Shown piece by piece: positions 9,801 to 19,920 of a stretch of DNA of 64,000 nt. Origin of the DNA: Piscicola geometra (taxonomy: Eukaryota > Annelida > Clitellata > Hirudinida > Piscicolidae); the NCBI GenBank assembly GCA_943735955.1, contig OX030960.1, positions 1,028,634 through 1,092,633 on the forward strand, in the 5' to 3' direction. Position 1 is the stretch's first letter. Every line of letters begins with the position of its first letter. The notes under the pieces were generated by a model, which made no database searches, was not told the origin of the DNA, and saw nothing but the letters and a program-made list of their open reading frames with translations. Both the position numbers and the translations under genes were made by a program.

Positions 9801-11858
9801 TTTGGTAATCAAAAAGTTTTCAATAGCCATAGACAGTGTTAATTTTGTAAAATGAATGCTAGATATAAATGCTCTAAATATAATATTAGACTCATATAGT
9901 GAAACTATGTTTTGAAATGTACTTTAAATTTTTTTTCTTTTTCATCAACTAACTATTAAATCCATTTGTTTCATGCACCTTATTAAGTAATTTTATTAGT
10001 TTTTTTAAATAATTCTATATAGGATTGTTCTATTTATAAAATTTCATTTCATTGATTTAATAAGAAACTATTTTTTGACTTTTTTCATGAATAAATTTAT
10101 ATTTTTAGTAAATTTTGATGATTTCATTTCTATTAGTTGTCATTTCTTATGTAACGGATTACACGTTTTGACTGTAAAATATATACATCTGTTTTATTCA
10201 AAAACAATCAACCTAAATAATCCAACCTCACCCACATCATCCGATCATCATTGCCACAGATTCTTTATACTTACCAATACAGCATCTTAATCATCATCAT
10301 AGTACCAACATTCCTTCTACAGAATAATCATCGCCACATCATCTTCATACCCACAAAATATCATCATCATTTTTCCTAATCTTTCTGCCACTGGTGTTGC
10401 GGCTGTGACAGAAGGTGAAGGAGAAGTCCTTGTCAACACTGGAACTGTTGTTGTTTTGGCAGGTTTTCTCTCTTTTGTCGCAGCTCACCTGGTTCCCTGC
10501 GGTCATCTTGGTCTGCTGCGGCCAAAATTCTTCAAAAACAGTCTAATTAATACTATTTAGTTTTTATTTAAATTTAAGATTTTAAAATTGTAAAATAGTA
10601 TACCCAAAACCGTTTATTCTACAAATTTATTAGATGGTAACCATCATGGTTTAAGCGGCTGCCAAGATGGCAGCTGCTAACCAAAGTTTTCCAAGAGGCT
10701 TCTTCTTATATATTTTACATATTTAACATATTTTCCCCATCGACAATACACTCTTCGTTTTTATTTTTGATCTTGGAATATTTATTAACTTCAAACATGT
10801 CATCATATACATTATTTCAGAATCACTATCAGTCAATAATTAGTTATCTTTCAATCACTAATTTTTTAATCACTAATGATTTGCATAGCGCCCTTTACTA
10901 AGTGAACAAAAACGCTCAGCCATCACGTTTTGAACAAATTCGTCTTCAGGCCTCGACGGAAAGTTATAAGTGACTTAGTTGAAGTTAGAGAAGAAGGTAA
11001 AGAATTCTATAAAAAAAGACCACAGTAAGAAAAAGAATGTTTAGCAAAAGAGTGTTTAACTGGAAAACGAAAAGAACGATTAAAGGTAGATGATCTTAGA
11101 CCAGATTTAGGGGGCTGTTTAATTAGATTTGTAAGATAAATTGGAGCAGTACAGTTATGAATTGTAAAAATATTTAGGCATATTTTAAAAGTCACTCTAG
11201 ATCTCAAAGGTAACCAATGTATCAAACAGTAGTATCAGCGAGACCATAGTAATGAGAGTTGCAATAATCAATCCTGGAGAGAACTAGAGAAGATACAAGA
11301 AGCTGCAAAGTAGGATCATCGTGAAAAGGAAGAAGCTGTTTAATACGATGAATGTGGAAATAACAAGATTTAGAGACAAATAGAATTAAATCTTTGAAGT
11401 CATTCGCGTCGTGCCAAAGAAAATGAGTGTAATCGGATTTAAAAAATCTTCTACGGACAATAACTCGGTCTGATTTTTTTATAGATAAAAACCCTTCTGT
11501 TTGCCCCATCAGAAATTTTACGGATAAAGCCCTGTTTGGATAAGACTTTTTTGAAGAGCAAATAGATAATCAATTTGGTAATAAAATAAATAACCGGGGA
11601 TTTTATTCACCAGGGCAATCAAAAAATATGCATCGGGCCCTCTTATTTTTTTTATTTTTTTTTGTTTCAAACTTATATGTGTTTGTATTTTGGTTTTTAT
11701 TTCAATTCATTTTACCACACTACCAAAAAAATAAAAGTATATTTACTACATACATACAGCCAGACATAAAATCATACATACACACAGGCAGCTGCACAGT
11801 GAGGTGGGAAAACAAGACAATGTACTGCATAGTCTCAGTTTTTGGCGTCGCCATCTAA
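3840..11858 (+). CDS. DYNLT1: Tctex-1-type dynein light chain, five coding exons
   Basis: Coding exons are 3840-3866, 4435-4476, 5075-5198, 5916-5993 and 11788-11858. The introns begin with GT (gtttgt, gtaagt, gttatt, gtgagt) and end with AG, in phases 0, 0, 1 and 1. The joined frame is 113 codons, the length of human DYNLT1. Family landmarks seen are [13 protein letters not shown] across the exon 2/3 junction, [44 protein letters not shown] and [18 protein letters not shown], ending at TAA 11856-11858. Proteins of this family bind dynein intermediate chain as dimers and serve as cargo adaptors of the cytoplasmic dynein motor. Exon 1 (MDDALAMEE) rests on a weak donor and is the least certain part. 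The last intron is 5.8 kb and full of transposons. An AATAAA lies at 11923-11928. The symbol is by similarity; DYNLT3 is the alternative. Confidence 0.94.
3977..4359. mobile_element. 383-bp MITE with 8-bp target duplication
   Basis: The element lies in intron 1 of the dynein light chain gene. It is flanked by direct 8-bp duplications GTTAAAAT (3969-3976 and 4360-4367). Its ends are inverted repeats: GGTGTCCGCGCGAATTGCCG on the left, and on the right the reverse complement of CGGCAATTCGCACTAGCACC. GAATTGCCG- and TTGTCGAA-type words recur inside. No coding capacity is seen, so it is non-autonomous. The 8-bp duplication suggests hAT or a related superfamily, although the terminal bases are not the usual CAG/TAG. 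Confidence 0.85.
5400..5790 (+). repeat. Dispersed repeat fragment containing a hAT terminus
   Basis: About 5445-5500 (GTGTCGCCAACACTAAACTG, then GGCTTCAGCAGTG) and about 5700-5770 (CCACAGATGAACAATCACCT) match parts of the longer copies at 40840-41183 (+) and 34380-34870 (-). Between them, starting at 5502, is a hAT terminus TAGAGGTCGGACCGGGAC with CCCG-rich subterminal repeats up to about 5650, like the element at 18507. The other hAT end is missing. All of this sits inside intron 3 of the dynein light chain gene. Confidence 0.6.
6017..7517 (-). mobile_element. Tc1/mariner-like relic, 1.5 kb
   Basis: The left end CAGTGCAGCTCAAAATGATA and the reverse complement of the right end, CATTGCAGCTCAAAAGAATA, form inverted repeats of about 30 bp. 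TA dinucleotides flank both ends (6015-6016 and 7518-7519), which is the Tc1/mariner target duplication. Internal copies of the word CAAAATGATAGGGA (about 6198) and CCTATCATTTTGGTC (about 7053) are further internal repeats. The minus strand between about 7000 and 6400 holds scraps compatible with a Tc1 transposase, but every frame is broken by stops. It lies in intron 4 of the dynein light chain gene. Confidence 0.75.
7518..8224. other. Intronic AT-rich spacer
   Basis: This is part of intron 4. A short CAT/CACCA-rich patch lies at 7555-7610. Near 8086-8118 the phrase GTGCCCGCAGCTTCGCTTGC resembles a tail motif common in some retroposons, but no element boundary is clear. No coding exon is seen. 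Confidence 0.4.
8225..8460 (+). repeat. tRNA-derived SINE (family 1, copy 2)
   Basis: The head has the A-box-like GGCTTAGATGG, then GACGTTGGACTTGCAACTCA and the B-box-like TGTTCGAATCC. A body follows with CCTAGTGTATATGATGCGTT, shared with the copies at 340-524 and 49283-49440. Compared with those it carries an extra hairpin-like stretch at about 8290-8335, where CAAGCAACCGTGAA and TTCACGGTTGCTTG are inverted copies. It lies in intron 4 of the dynein light chain gene and ends in an A-rich tract near 8457-8466. Confidence 0.85.
8461..10914. other. Long intronic AT-rich stretch with one GC-balanced island
   Basis: This part of intron 4 is mostly featureless. CAACC/ACCCTC-rich low complexity occurs at 8465-8610. 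An island of more balanced composition at about 10388-10545 is open on the plus strand ([16 protein letters not shown], continuing to [10 protein letters not shown]) but also open in antisense frames, so I do not call it an exon. No element ends were found. Confidence 0.4.
10915..11520 (-). pseudogene. CR1-like LINE 3' fragment, antisense in intron 4
   Basis: Minus-strand frames read, in order, [18 protein letters not shown] (about 11300-11235) and [20 protein letters not shown] (11225 downward), then the C-terminal pattern [15 protein letters not shown]. These are the post-RT landmarks of CR1/L2-type non-LTR retrotransposons (SRLDYCN, HWLPV..R). The same landmarks appear in better copies at 26330-26780 and 53190-52720. 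The RT domain is missing, the reading frame is broken near 11222, and the copy is 5' truncated. Confidence 0.8.
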
Positions 11859-11922
11859 GACCTTCACAACTACCTTTGCTCTATCATTTAACAGATGATT
11901 TACAAATACATTCATGAATAAT

Positions 11923-11928
11923 AATAAA
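11923..11928 (+). promoter_or_regulatory. Candidate polyadenylation signal of the dynein light chain gene
   Basis: The hexamer AATAAA lies 65 bases after the stop codon. It is the first canonical signal downstream of the last exon. In such AT-rich DNA the hexamer is common by chance, so the evidence is only positional. Confidence 0.45.
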
Positions 11929-11929
11929 A

Positions 11930-12779
11930 TAAGTTCAAAAATAAATTACCACATAAATTGAATCCCAAAATCATTCACATATACATTACCACATATTATG
12001 ACAGATAAATTAACAACTAACACATCTCATTTTAATTCATACATACATGCACATAGGCACATATAAACTTCTACACAATTTAGGGGGAAGTTGCACAAGT
12101 CAAGACGATTTTTAAACGTAGCCTCATAGCTCGATTGCATAAGAAATTATTTGAATTTATTCAGCCATTATATTAATACCTTGTCTAGTTATGTGAACTC
12201 AAACATAAAAAAAGAAACACAAGTTTTTTTTACTTTAAATATGAATACCTAAATATTCTATGTTGGGCAACTGGGTACTCAAGATGGAATGCTCTGTTCC
12301 CTAAGATGAATTTATATTGTATTTATAAAAAATGTTATTTAAAAGTTGTATTTATCTTCAAAATTATTTAGTTATCTAAAGAAATACACCAGTTTGTATT
12401 GTGAATTATCATTTAATCAAATTGACTAAATTAAATTAAATTTAGCTTTTAGGTTAATTTTGAAAATTTGAATTTTTTTTCCTCTAGTTTTCATTTCAAC
12501 CTCTACTGGTTCAACTACTTCAAAAATTGCTTCACTTTATAGTTATTTTTCTTTTTTCAACTCGGTAACAAATAGTTGATCTTTCCTGTTCCCCCCATTT
12601 TCCACGATCACTTTTACGTTTGTAGGAACTCATGGCAGCTGTAAATAAATACATTTCATGATAAACAGCATGAATTATCATAGAATATGTAAAAACTAAT
12701 GAATACTAATGGTTTTTAATCATTAATTTTCAATTGTTTATATAAAGTATTTACTCTCTATAGTTTAAATAAAAATATA
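11930..12779. other. AT-rich intergenic spacer
   Basis: No open frame of interest, no recognisable repeat and no splice-bounded exon were seen. A patch around 12540-12640 is slightly less AT-rich but has stops in all frames. Confidence 0.4.
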
Positions 12780-12787
12780 TTCTATAT

Positions 12788-14802
12788 CAGGGGTGCACAA
12801 CCTTTTTCAGCCTGAGGGCCAAAATTAAACATGTATGAATAACTAAATTTCAGTATTTTAATGAGAAGGTTGAGCCTGAATGGTTGCAACAACATTGTCA
12901 ATATTGTGTTCGAGTTCTGTTGTTACAAGTCTCAAAATCGAACAAAGATTATCATCAGTCAAAGATGATCTCAGTTTATTTTTATTTGTGTTCATGAGTG
13001 AAAACGTTTGTTCACACACGTATGTGCTGCCAATTTCAGACAAGATTCGGCAAGCCAAATCTTTGACCGCTCCATATTCAACTGAAACAAGACTTCCATA
13101 AAAAGTTAAAATGGAGTTATGCTGAAACGCAGACATTACTTCTGGTTAACATTGAAAATCAATGACTTCTAACTGACATTGCTCAGGTACGGATTCTACA
13201 ACACAAGAGAAAGGGTCATGGATGAAGTTAAATAAATCCTTAGGCTCCCTGAATGCATCAAAACGTTCATTAAATTCCTTTAGTAACGCTTCACAACTGT
13301 CTTGGTATTTATTGAATTCACACTGATATTCCTTCTGAAAAGCTGAACAAATAGGAAAATGAAATTGATTACCAGATTGCAGATTCGAACAAAACAGCCG
13401 TAGGTTCAAGGTGAATGACAGCAGCTCTTGGTACATATCAAAGATGTAGTGATCTTTGCCTTGAAGACGCAGATTCAATTTATTTAAGTGTTCTGTTATG
13501 TCTGTCAAAAATGCTAAGTCTGCCAACCACTGTTTGTCTGTGAAAACAGCTGTGTCTTTGCCTATGGTAACAAGGAATTCACAGATTTTCTTTCGTAACT
13601 CAACAAACCTAGTTAGAACTTTTCCTCGACTCAACCACCTTACATCAGTGTGATATGGTATGTCACGATATTCTGACTCAATGTTTTCAAGAAATTATTT
13701 GAATTGTCGATGGTTAAGTCCTTTTGCTCATATGAAGTTCACTGATTTAAAAACAAATTTCATAACATTATCAAAATTAATGACTCGTGTACATAGTGAC
13801 TCTTGATGTATGATGCAGTGGTATGCGTGGACGGTGTCTGTTGGAATTCCTAAGTCTCAGAAATGTGATCGCAGATGAGCTAATTCTAATTCTTTACCAG
13901 TCATGGTGGGTGCACCGTCAGTAGTAACACTACAAAGCTTTGGCCACTGAACGTCAAGAACAGATTTCACTCCTCCAAAAATATCTGCACCAGGTGTACG
14001 TCCACGTAGTGAGGCCATTTCTGCTTATTCCTGAGTTAATTTACAATTCTCATCCACCGCACGAACAAAAACCAAAAGCTGTGCTGTGTCAACGTTATCC
14101 GTGCTCTCATCTAAGGCAACTGAAAAATACTGCAAATGGCAAGCTTGTCACGCAAACGTCATTGGATAAATCAACCACCCGGCGCTGGATAGTCATCCGT
14201 GACAATGGCACTTTGTTGAACAGGTCTGTTTTCTCAGGACAGAATTTTTTGCAAATGGCTTGCATACAGTCTTTGACGAAATCTCCATCAGTAAATGGTC
14301 GAGACAATCGCGCAATAATCTGTGCTACGGCACAACCGGCACGAACAAAAGTCTTATTTTCATTAACTTTTTTTGTAAAAATATTTTGCTCAGATGACAA
14401 TCTTTTTACAAGTTGATCAATTATACTTTTTCTAGCTTCGTCTTTCACATCATCAAACGTAGAAGCGTGTTTGGTTTCATAATGTCTTTTGAAATTGTAG
14501 TCCTTCATTACAGTTACGGACTCGCGACAAATTAGGCCCAAAGCTGTTCCGTTGAAATGCTGCATTTGTCCATTCTTCATTAAACTGATGATTTTCTGCT
14601 TCAATTTTACGCTTTGACATTCTTACTAAATTAAAACAACTCAATTATCGCTCGTTGTTGTTGTTCTAATCGTTTTATATTAGGAAAGTGCAAACAGTAC
14701 TATTAAAAAGAGATGGGCGGGTGCGTCGATTTAAAATTATGTTAGGGCCGCAAATAGCCAATATGGACGAGTTGTCTGGGAGCCGCGGGTTGTGCACCTT
14801 TG
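12788..14802 (-). mobile_element. hAT element with GTF2IRD2/ZBED-like transposase relic (copy 1)
   Basis: The ends are inverted: CAGGGGTGCACAACC at the left and the reverse complement of GGTTGTGCACCTTTG at the right. Near-identical 8-bp flanks TTCTATAT (12780-12787) and CTCTATAT (14803-14810) fit a hAT target duplication. The minus strand encodes a broken transposase from the ATG at 14620 down to about 12858. Landmarks are MSKRKIEAEN, GLICRESVTVMKDYNFKRHY with ETKHA (BED-finger-like), WLADLAFLTDITEHLNKLN, and a C-terminal VCEQTFSLMNTNKNKLRSSL. At least two frameshifts break it and are shared with the copy at 41184. Confidence 0.9.
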
Positions 14803-14810
14803 CTCTATAT

Positions 14811-15714
14811 AGTCTATGTTAAATATATACTCTATATAGACTTATCAATTTCTTCAGTCGCATTCTAAAATTCATTTTAGATAATTATTCGTGGTCCATG
14901 TTAGGAAACTATGACCACGCACGTAATCATGGTCATAACAGGCCAATCATTCAATTTTTAATTTTACAACTTGTAACACAATAAAACTGTATTGCATCAT
15001 CTAATTACAAATAAAAAATTGAAATTATTTACCTTCGGAAGTTGAGAAAAAAAAAGCAAAATGTTATCTCCCAATATTTTAACAATTCATCTAGAAATAA
15101 ACTTTTCAAGTATTCTTATTGAATGAGACAACTTTTCGAAACGAAACCAACATAAAAATGTGCATCTAAGATGGATGCATAGGTATGAAATAAAAAAAAC
15201 TAATTTTCAAAGCGCATAACTAAACAAGCCCGTTCTATCTTTGGAACCGGTTCCTTTTGAGCAACCTCCCCCTACATGCATTCAAAAAATAGTACATAAC
15301 TTTATGCTATGTTTGTGCTTGTTTATACAAATGATTGATCGTCGCATCTGCTGGCGAGGGTTGATGACTCATTTGAATAGAAGTAGTTGTTTTATCTATT
15401 CAGTTCGCATTTTATTTGACTCAGCTTCATATGTCTACTAATCAAAATAATTCTAAAATAATAAAAAATATTTTGGATAACAATTCCGTGTTTTTCATTC
15501 ATTGATCACTTTGCCGTATTTCAAATTCTTCGCCTTTCAAAGTGGCTCATTTAAATGATGCTTCTTACTTTTCCATTGTCATCATCGTCATTCTATTCAG
15601 TGAAGAGAGTAGTCGGAGATTAGCTGTAAAATAAAAAAAATTTAAGTCTGAAAATACAATTTTAATGAAAATAAAATATTTAAATATAGCGTGAAAATTA
15701 TCGAATTTAGGTGA
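14811..15714. other. AT-rich spacer including a repeat shared with 37.2 kb
   Basis: About 15117-15290 (GAATGAGACAACTTTTCGAA and onward to CTTTGGAACCGGTTCCTTTT, then GAGCAACCTC) matches 37158-37305 with moderate divergence. This marks a two-copy dispersed repeat with no coding potential. The rest of the interval shows nothing identifiable. Confidence 0.5.
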
Positions 15715-16203
15715 AAAGGCATCCAGTGAAAAAACCTGCAACAAAAAGCCTGCCGGAGAAAGAGCTTTCTGGAGAAAAACCCTATCAGAGAAAAAGCCTC
15801 ACTAATGTTATAAAGTAGTTGAAACGGAATTAATTTATTTTAGATTATTTGAATATAGTTTAAATTATTTTAGATTATAAAATAAGTATAAAAACCCCAC
15901 TTTATTATGAACAATATTAAATAGTGTTAAATATATAAAAACAAACTTATTTTTATATATTGTTTATTTCTTTGAATTATGAAAGATATAAAAAGACTCA
16001 ACTTTTTTATATGTTATATATTATGTTTTGAATTGGTAAATAGTTGAAACGAACCTAATTGGTATAAATATAATTTTTACAATTTCGAAAAATATTTTTT
16101 TATAAAATAATTTAAACTATAAAAAAAATTAAACGGCTTTTCTCTGAGAGGCTTTTTGTAGAGGATTTTTTCGCCGGATGCATTTTGTCCAGGAGGCTTT
16201 ATC
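15715..16203. mobile_element. Foldback element family A, short diverged copy (A3)
   Basis: The left arm (15719-15803) has degenerate monomers such as ACAAAAAGCCTGCCGGAGAA and GAGAAAAAGCCTCAC. The right arm (16133-16202) has the inverted forms CTCTGAGAGGCTTTTTGTAG and CAGGAGGCTTT. The centre is featureless AT-rich DNA. The arms match the outer arms of the larger copies at 21922-23500 and 60875-62081. The inner GATAAAAAGTCTTCAG monomers are absent. No coding capacity is visible. Confidence 0.7.
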
Positions 16204-16387
16204 TTCGTTCCCCAAAAGTATCACAGCTTTCATTTATGCGGCATTTAAATTGTGCCGCATCCACTTCACCACCTAAAACCTCTTCAGCAAACTGCTGCAT
16301 GGCTTGCTTGATGGTGGCTTGAGACACTTTGAAGGGCAATGTATTCCATAGTCTCTTCTGTTTGCTTCCTTCTTTGCTCCTTATCAA
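16199..16387 (-). CDS. Possible exon or relic, 62 open codons, family not recognised
   Basis: The minus-strand frame reads RSKEGSKQKRLWNTLPFK, VSQATIKQAMQQFAEEVLGG and EVDAAQFKCRINESCDTFGE before a stop right at the edge of foldback copy A3. Its composition is far less AT-rich than the flanks and the amino-acid profile looks genuine. A second frame is also open over much of it, so the frame choice is not secure. No clear splice sites bound it. It could be a host exon, a captured gene piece or a fragment of a mobile element; I do not recognise it. Confidence 0.3.
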   Translation of the reverse strand: MIRSKEGSKQKRLWNTLPFKVSQATIKQAMQQFAEEVLGGEVDAAQFKCRINESCDTFGERR

Positions 16388-16743
16388 GTCTAGCGTGCTA
16401 TGGTGGTAGTAGTAGAAAAAGTTTAATAGTTTCTCATAAAAAGTTAAGAAATTTTAAAAATGTCTTGGTAATAAACAAAAATACAATTTAATATAATAAC
16501 TATTGTTAATAAATTTGCTTTAACTAAAATTGGTTTCGATACCACTGAGAAAAATAGATTTCAAATATATATATGAAAATAAATGCTTCAGGAAAATCGT
16601 GAAGATACGCTGGTAGACCTCTAACCTGAGGGGGGCAGGGAGGTTTTACTCCACTCCAAAAATGTGTGCCTTTTTTTCAAAAGTTAAATGTTTACAGTCT
16701 TACTTTTTATTTGAAAAGCTTGAGTGCCTAGTAATTTGTTTAA
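16388..16743. other. Spacer ending in a piggyBac target TTAA
   Basis: AT-rich sequence with no identified gene. Its last four bases, TTAA at 16740-16743, are the left target duplication of the piggyBac element that follows. Confidence 0.5.
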
Positions 16744-18499
16744 CCCGTTTTTGCTCGAATTTTTTATTTCATTTATTTTTACAATTTCCTTTTCACAATA
16801 CAATCAATTGATTAAAAAAGCAAAACAAAATTGATATGATGAAAAATGTTCTGTCTAGAACCAAAAATGTAAATTTTCCAATAATGGAACACTGAGCATG
16901 AACGGGGAGAGTCAAATTTAACACTTAATTGAATGTTTTGTTATCAAAACATTTAAAGAAATTGTTTTTAGATATTTTTATCCATTGAAATCAGAATAAA
17001 ATTGGAAAAAATACAATTAGTAAAAAAATTAAAGTTATTATATTTTTTATGAAAGGTTTCAAAGCATTTTCCACATATTCTAGCTGTGTTCTTTTTAGAA
17101 AAAGCGCAACTGGTTTGTTTTTTTGCTGAAATTGAATAAAGTTCTAGTTCATCAAACCTAACTTGGCACTGGACTTGGCATTTAACTTTCCACAGGAATG
17201 CTACTTTTAGGTCTTCCACTACCTGAGAAAGAATGGCATATCAACAGAAAGTTTTTTTTTCTCTGTTGATATTCATCGTTGACATGAAAAAACTGGATTG
17301 GTGCTCCTGACATTTCTTATGGTATAAACTAGAGAGTTATCATTCAAAATGAATCTCTTACTATTGGATGCTTTTTCCAGTTTATAATCAAAAGAACCCC
17401 TAGAATTTTTTAATGTGTACTTAAAAATGCTAAGGTTAGCACAACTGGAAATTTTCCTATTCTGTTGGACCTTAATGTCCCACAAAGTCCATAACCTTCT
17501 ATTTGATGTTCATCAATTAACTTCAGTGAGCTGGAAAATGTATCTCCCCAAAAACGTTTGGTAGTTTTGAAAGTAATATAAAAACAACCATGGCATCAAG
17601 ACCCAACTCCTTGTTATACACTGGACCTATTGTTTCCTGGTAGGGTTCATATTAAATTGAATAACTAAGACAGTTGCGAAGACAAAAACTTAAACCCAAG
17701 TCTTATTGGCTTCATCTCATAAATTGTTTCGCCACAATTTTTCATAATGTATATTGCCATGCTTTTATTAAAACTAATGCTTTCAATAAAGCATTTTCTA
17801 TAAATTTTGGATTTAGCAAAACAAATAAAGTTTAACTTCGGTAAATTTATGTTTTTTTTCTAATTTTTTTATTTTTGCTTAATGAATAAAAAAAAATTTA
17901 AAAACCTATAGTAAAATTTGACATTGGTAATTAGTAACTCATGCTCATTCTTCCAATAATGAAATATTTATTATTTAATTTCAAGTAATGATAAGTAGAC
18001 TAGAAATTGATGAAATTTGTTAAATTATATCTAAATGAAAGGTGAGTTATTGAGAAAAAGCAAAAAAAAACAAAATACAAAAAGTTTGACAATTTTAGTA
18101 ATTTTTCTTTAGCCATATTTTCAAAATATTTTTTTTCTTCTTTAAATTAAAAAAATATAATTTTAAGATAATCAACAAACTATTTAAGCCATATTGTAGT
18201 TAATTTAATAAAATAATAATATAATAATGACGAGCATTATTATAGTGGCGTATAACCCGAACGGGCTTCCAGGCCACTTAGGCTGCATATTTTCATTTGC
18301 GCCTTTGGGTTATAGGGCATTGGTTGCACTTGAACCTAGGACCTTTCATTATTGGTCTTTGCCGACTCAGCTACCCGTTTACCCAAAAATTTATTTGTAA
18401 ACAAATTTCAATTTATAAATTAAATATTTACTGATTCTTTTATTTTCTGTTAATTTCTTTTCTTGATGTTCCAATAATGGAGCACTGAGCAAATATGGG
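16744..18499 (-). mobile_element. piggyBac-like relic with TTAA flanks and TIRs
   Basis: The left end CCCGTTTTTGCTC and the reverse complement of the right end, CCCATATTTGCTC, are 13-bp inverted repeats. TTAA flanks both sides (16740-16743 and 18500-18503), the signature of piggyBac insertion. The word TTCCAATAATGGARCACTGA is repeated near both ends. The minus strand carries transposase remnants in several frames: LIDEHQIEGYGLCGTLRSNR (about 17518-17459), NSRGSFDYKLEKASN (about 17400-17360), and a degenerate C-terminal Cys/His region ending ICGKCFETFHKKYN near 17045. Most of the N-terminal and catalytic region is lost. A SINE-like sequence occupies 18225-18390. Confidence 0.82.
18225..18390 (-). 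repeat. tRNA-derived SINE-like sequence (family 2)
   Basis: On the minus strand an A-box-like GGTAGCTGAGTCGGCAAAGA is followed about 25 bases later by a B-box-like GGTTCAAGTGCAACC, and then by a 3' body ending in AT repeats. The head differs from SINE family 1, so this is probably a second tRNA-derived family. It sits inside the piggyBac relic and is therefore younger than it. Only one copy is visible here, so family status is inferred. Confidence 0.6.
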
Positions 18500-18506
18500 T
18501 TAAGAC

Positions 18507-19677
18507 TAGAGGTCGGACCGGGTACCCGATCTGTATTAAATGCAAGAGAAAGTATAAAAAAGCCACCATTGCATTGTCAATGTCAAAATCTACAATATTA
18601 CGTATGAAGTTGTTATGGCAGGTCCAAATATTAGGGAGATTAGAAAAAATAAGTGATGATGAAACTTGTCAGATTAAATCAAACTGGTCAGTTATCTTAT
18701 TTTAATTTTATAATTTATTACTTTGAATTTGAATTATTAATTTCCAGTTGATTACTTAGTTTCGACAAAAGAAAAGATGCTCATTGATCTAATTCATATG
18801 GCAGCATGTCTGTTGCATCCCCAGTATAAAAGAATAATAAGAAAAGAGTTTGGGATAGAAACAAATAAATACCAAGGCTTTCATTAGAGAAAATAAAATC
18901 CCATTTCATACAGCCAGACCAAGATGCAGTGCCGTTGAGAAAAAAAGAAATGATGGTTATTTAGACCTATTATATTAGTTTTTACAACGTGAAAATTATA
19001 ATATAATTTGTATACTATCAAATTATACGAATGATTTCATTTGTGCAGTTGTGGAGAATAAGAATGTTGTCAAAAAACATATTTCTAACATGATTGAGGA
19101 AAAAAATTCAGAAGAGGAGGAGTTTAACAAATATTCACAATTACGTTCTACCAAAATTGAAGATTATAAAGATGTATTTATTGGAGTAAAATGATAACTT
19201 TTCCAATACTACATGAAGTAACCAATATTTTGTTTAGTATACCTGCAAGTTCTATTCTCTGTAAACGGAATTTTTCAACATGTTGTCGTTTAACTTTAGA
19301 CCCAAGATCATCTAATTTGAAAGCTGAAACATTTGACAGTTTAATCTGTGTGAAAAGCAATAAAGACTTGATTGAATTACTCAAAAACAATGACTAACAT
19401 AAATTCTTTCATTTCAATAAATATTTTAAGTTTAAATCATGTTTTTTATTAAAAAAAACAAATATTTCCCGACTTTCAAATGTTAAGACTAGCAAGTTTG
19501 GGACTCGTGAAAACGGCAGCAAAAACAAATAAATGTATAAAAAAAAATTTGTGAATAGGCTAGGACCGGGTCAAAAAGTTTCGGGAACGGGTCGGAACCG
19601 TGAATCGAGACGAGACGGAAAAAAATAACGGGAACGGGAAGGGGCAGGAATTAAAAATTGTCCATGTACGACCTCTA
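18507..19677 (+). mobile_element. hAT element with intact ends and 8-bp target duplication
   Basis: The ends TAGAGGTCGGACCGGGTACC and the reverse complement TAGAGGTCGTACATGGAC form inverted repeats. Perfect 8-bp duplications GTTAAGAC lie at 18499-18506 and 19678-19685. GGGAACGGGA-type repeats cluster near the right end. Interior plus-strand frames keep transposase pieces: MLIDLIHMAACLLHPQYKRI (about 18780-18838) and PASSILCKRNFSTCCRLTLD plus PRSSNLKAETFDSL (about 19240-19345, the hAT dimerisation region). The gene is heavily deleted and frame-broken. Its target site is the TTAA junction of the neighbouring piggyBac relic. Confidence 0.93.
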
Positions 19678-19804
19678 GTTAAGACCTTCATTAAAAAGTG
19701 TGTCTTAAAGGTATCAAGCTTGCAAAAACAGCAAAAAAAGATAAGATATGTCTTATTCATTGGGTTTTACGGTGTTCTATACTATTCTGAGATGCCTTTT
19801 CATT

Positions 19805-19920
19805 AATTATGGAACTCGAACCGAAATTTTTGAACTCAAATTAGAAGTTACGCTTTTCGAACTGAACTTGAATCGAAAGTTTTTAAACAACTTCAGAACT
19901 GATCTTGAACCTAATAAATG
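19805..19920. repeat. Degenerate GAACTCGAAC/GAACTTGAAT repeats
   Basis: Short imperfect repeats such as GAACTCGAACC, GAACTCAAATT, GAACTGAACTTGAATC and GAACTGATCTTGAACC lie next to the 3' end of the minus-strand LINE. They look like subterminal repeats of an unidentified DNA transposon, but no terminus or duplication is visible. Confidence 0.45.

Noticed and set aside
10388..10545. Internal exon within intron 4 of the dynein light chain gene
   Set aside because: Both strands are open and the dynein light chain is already complete without it; no convincing splice pair in the right phase.
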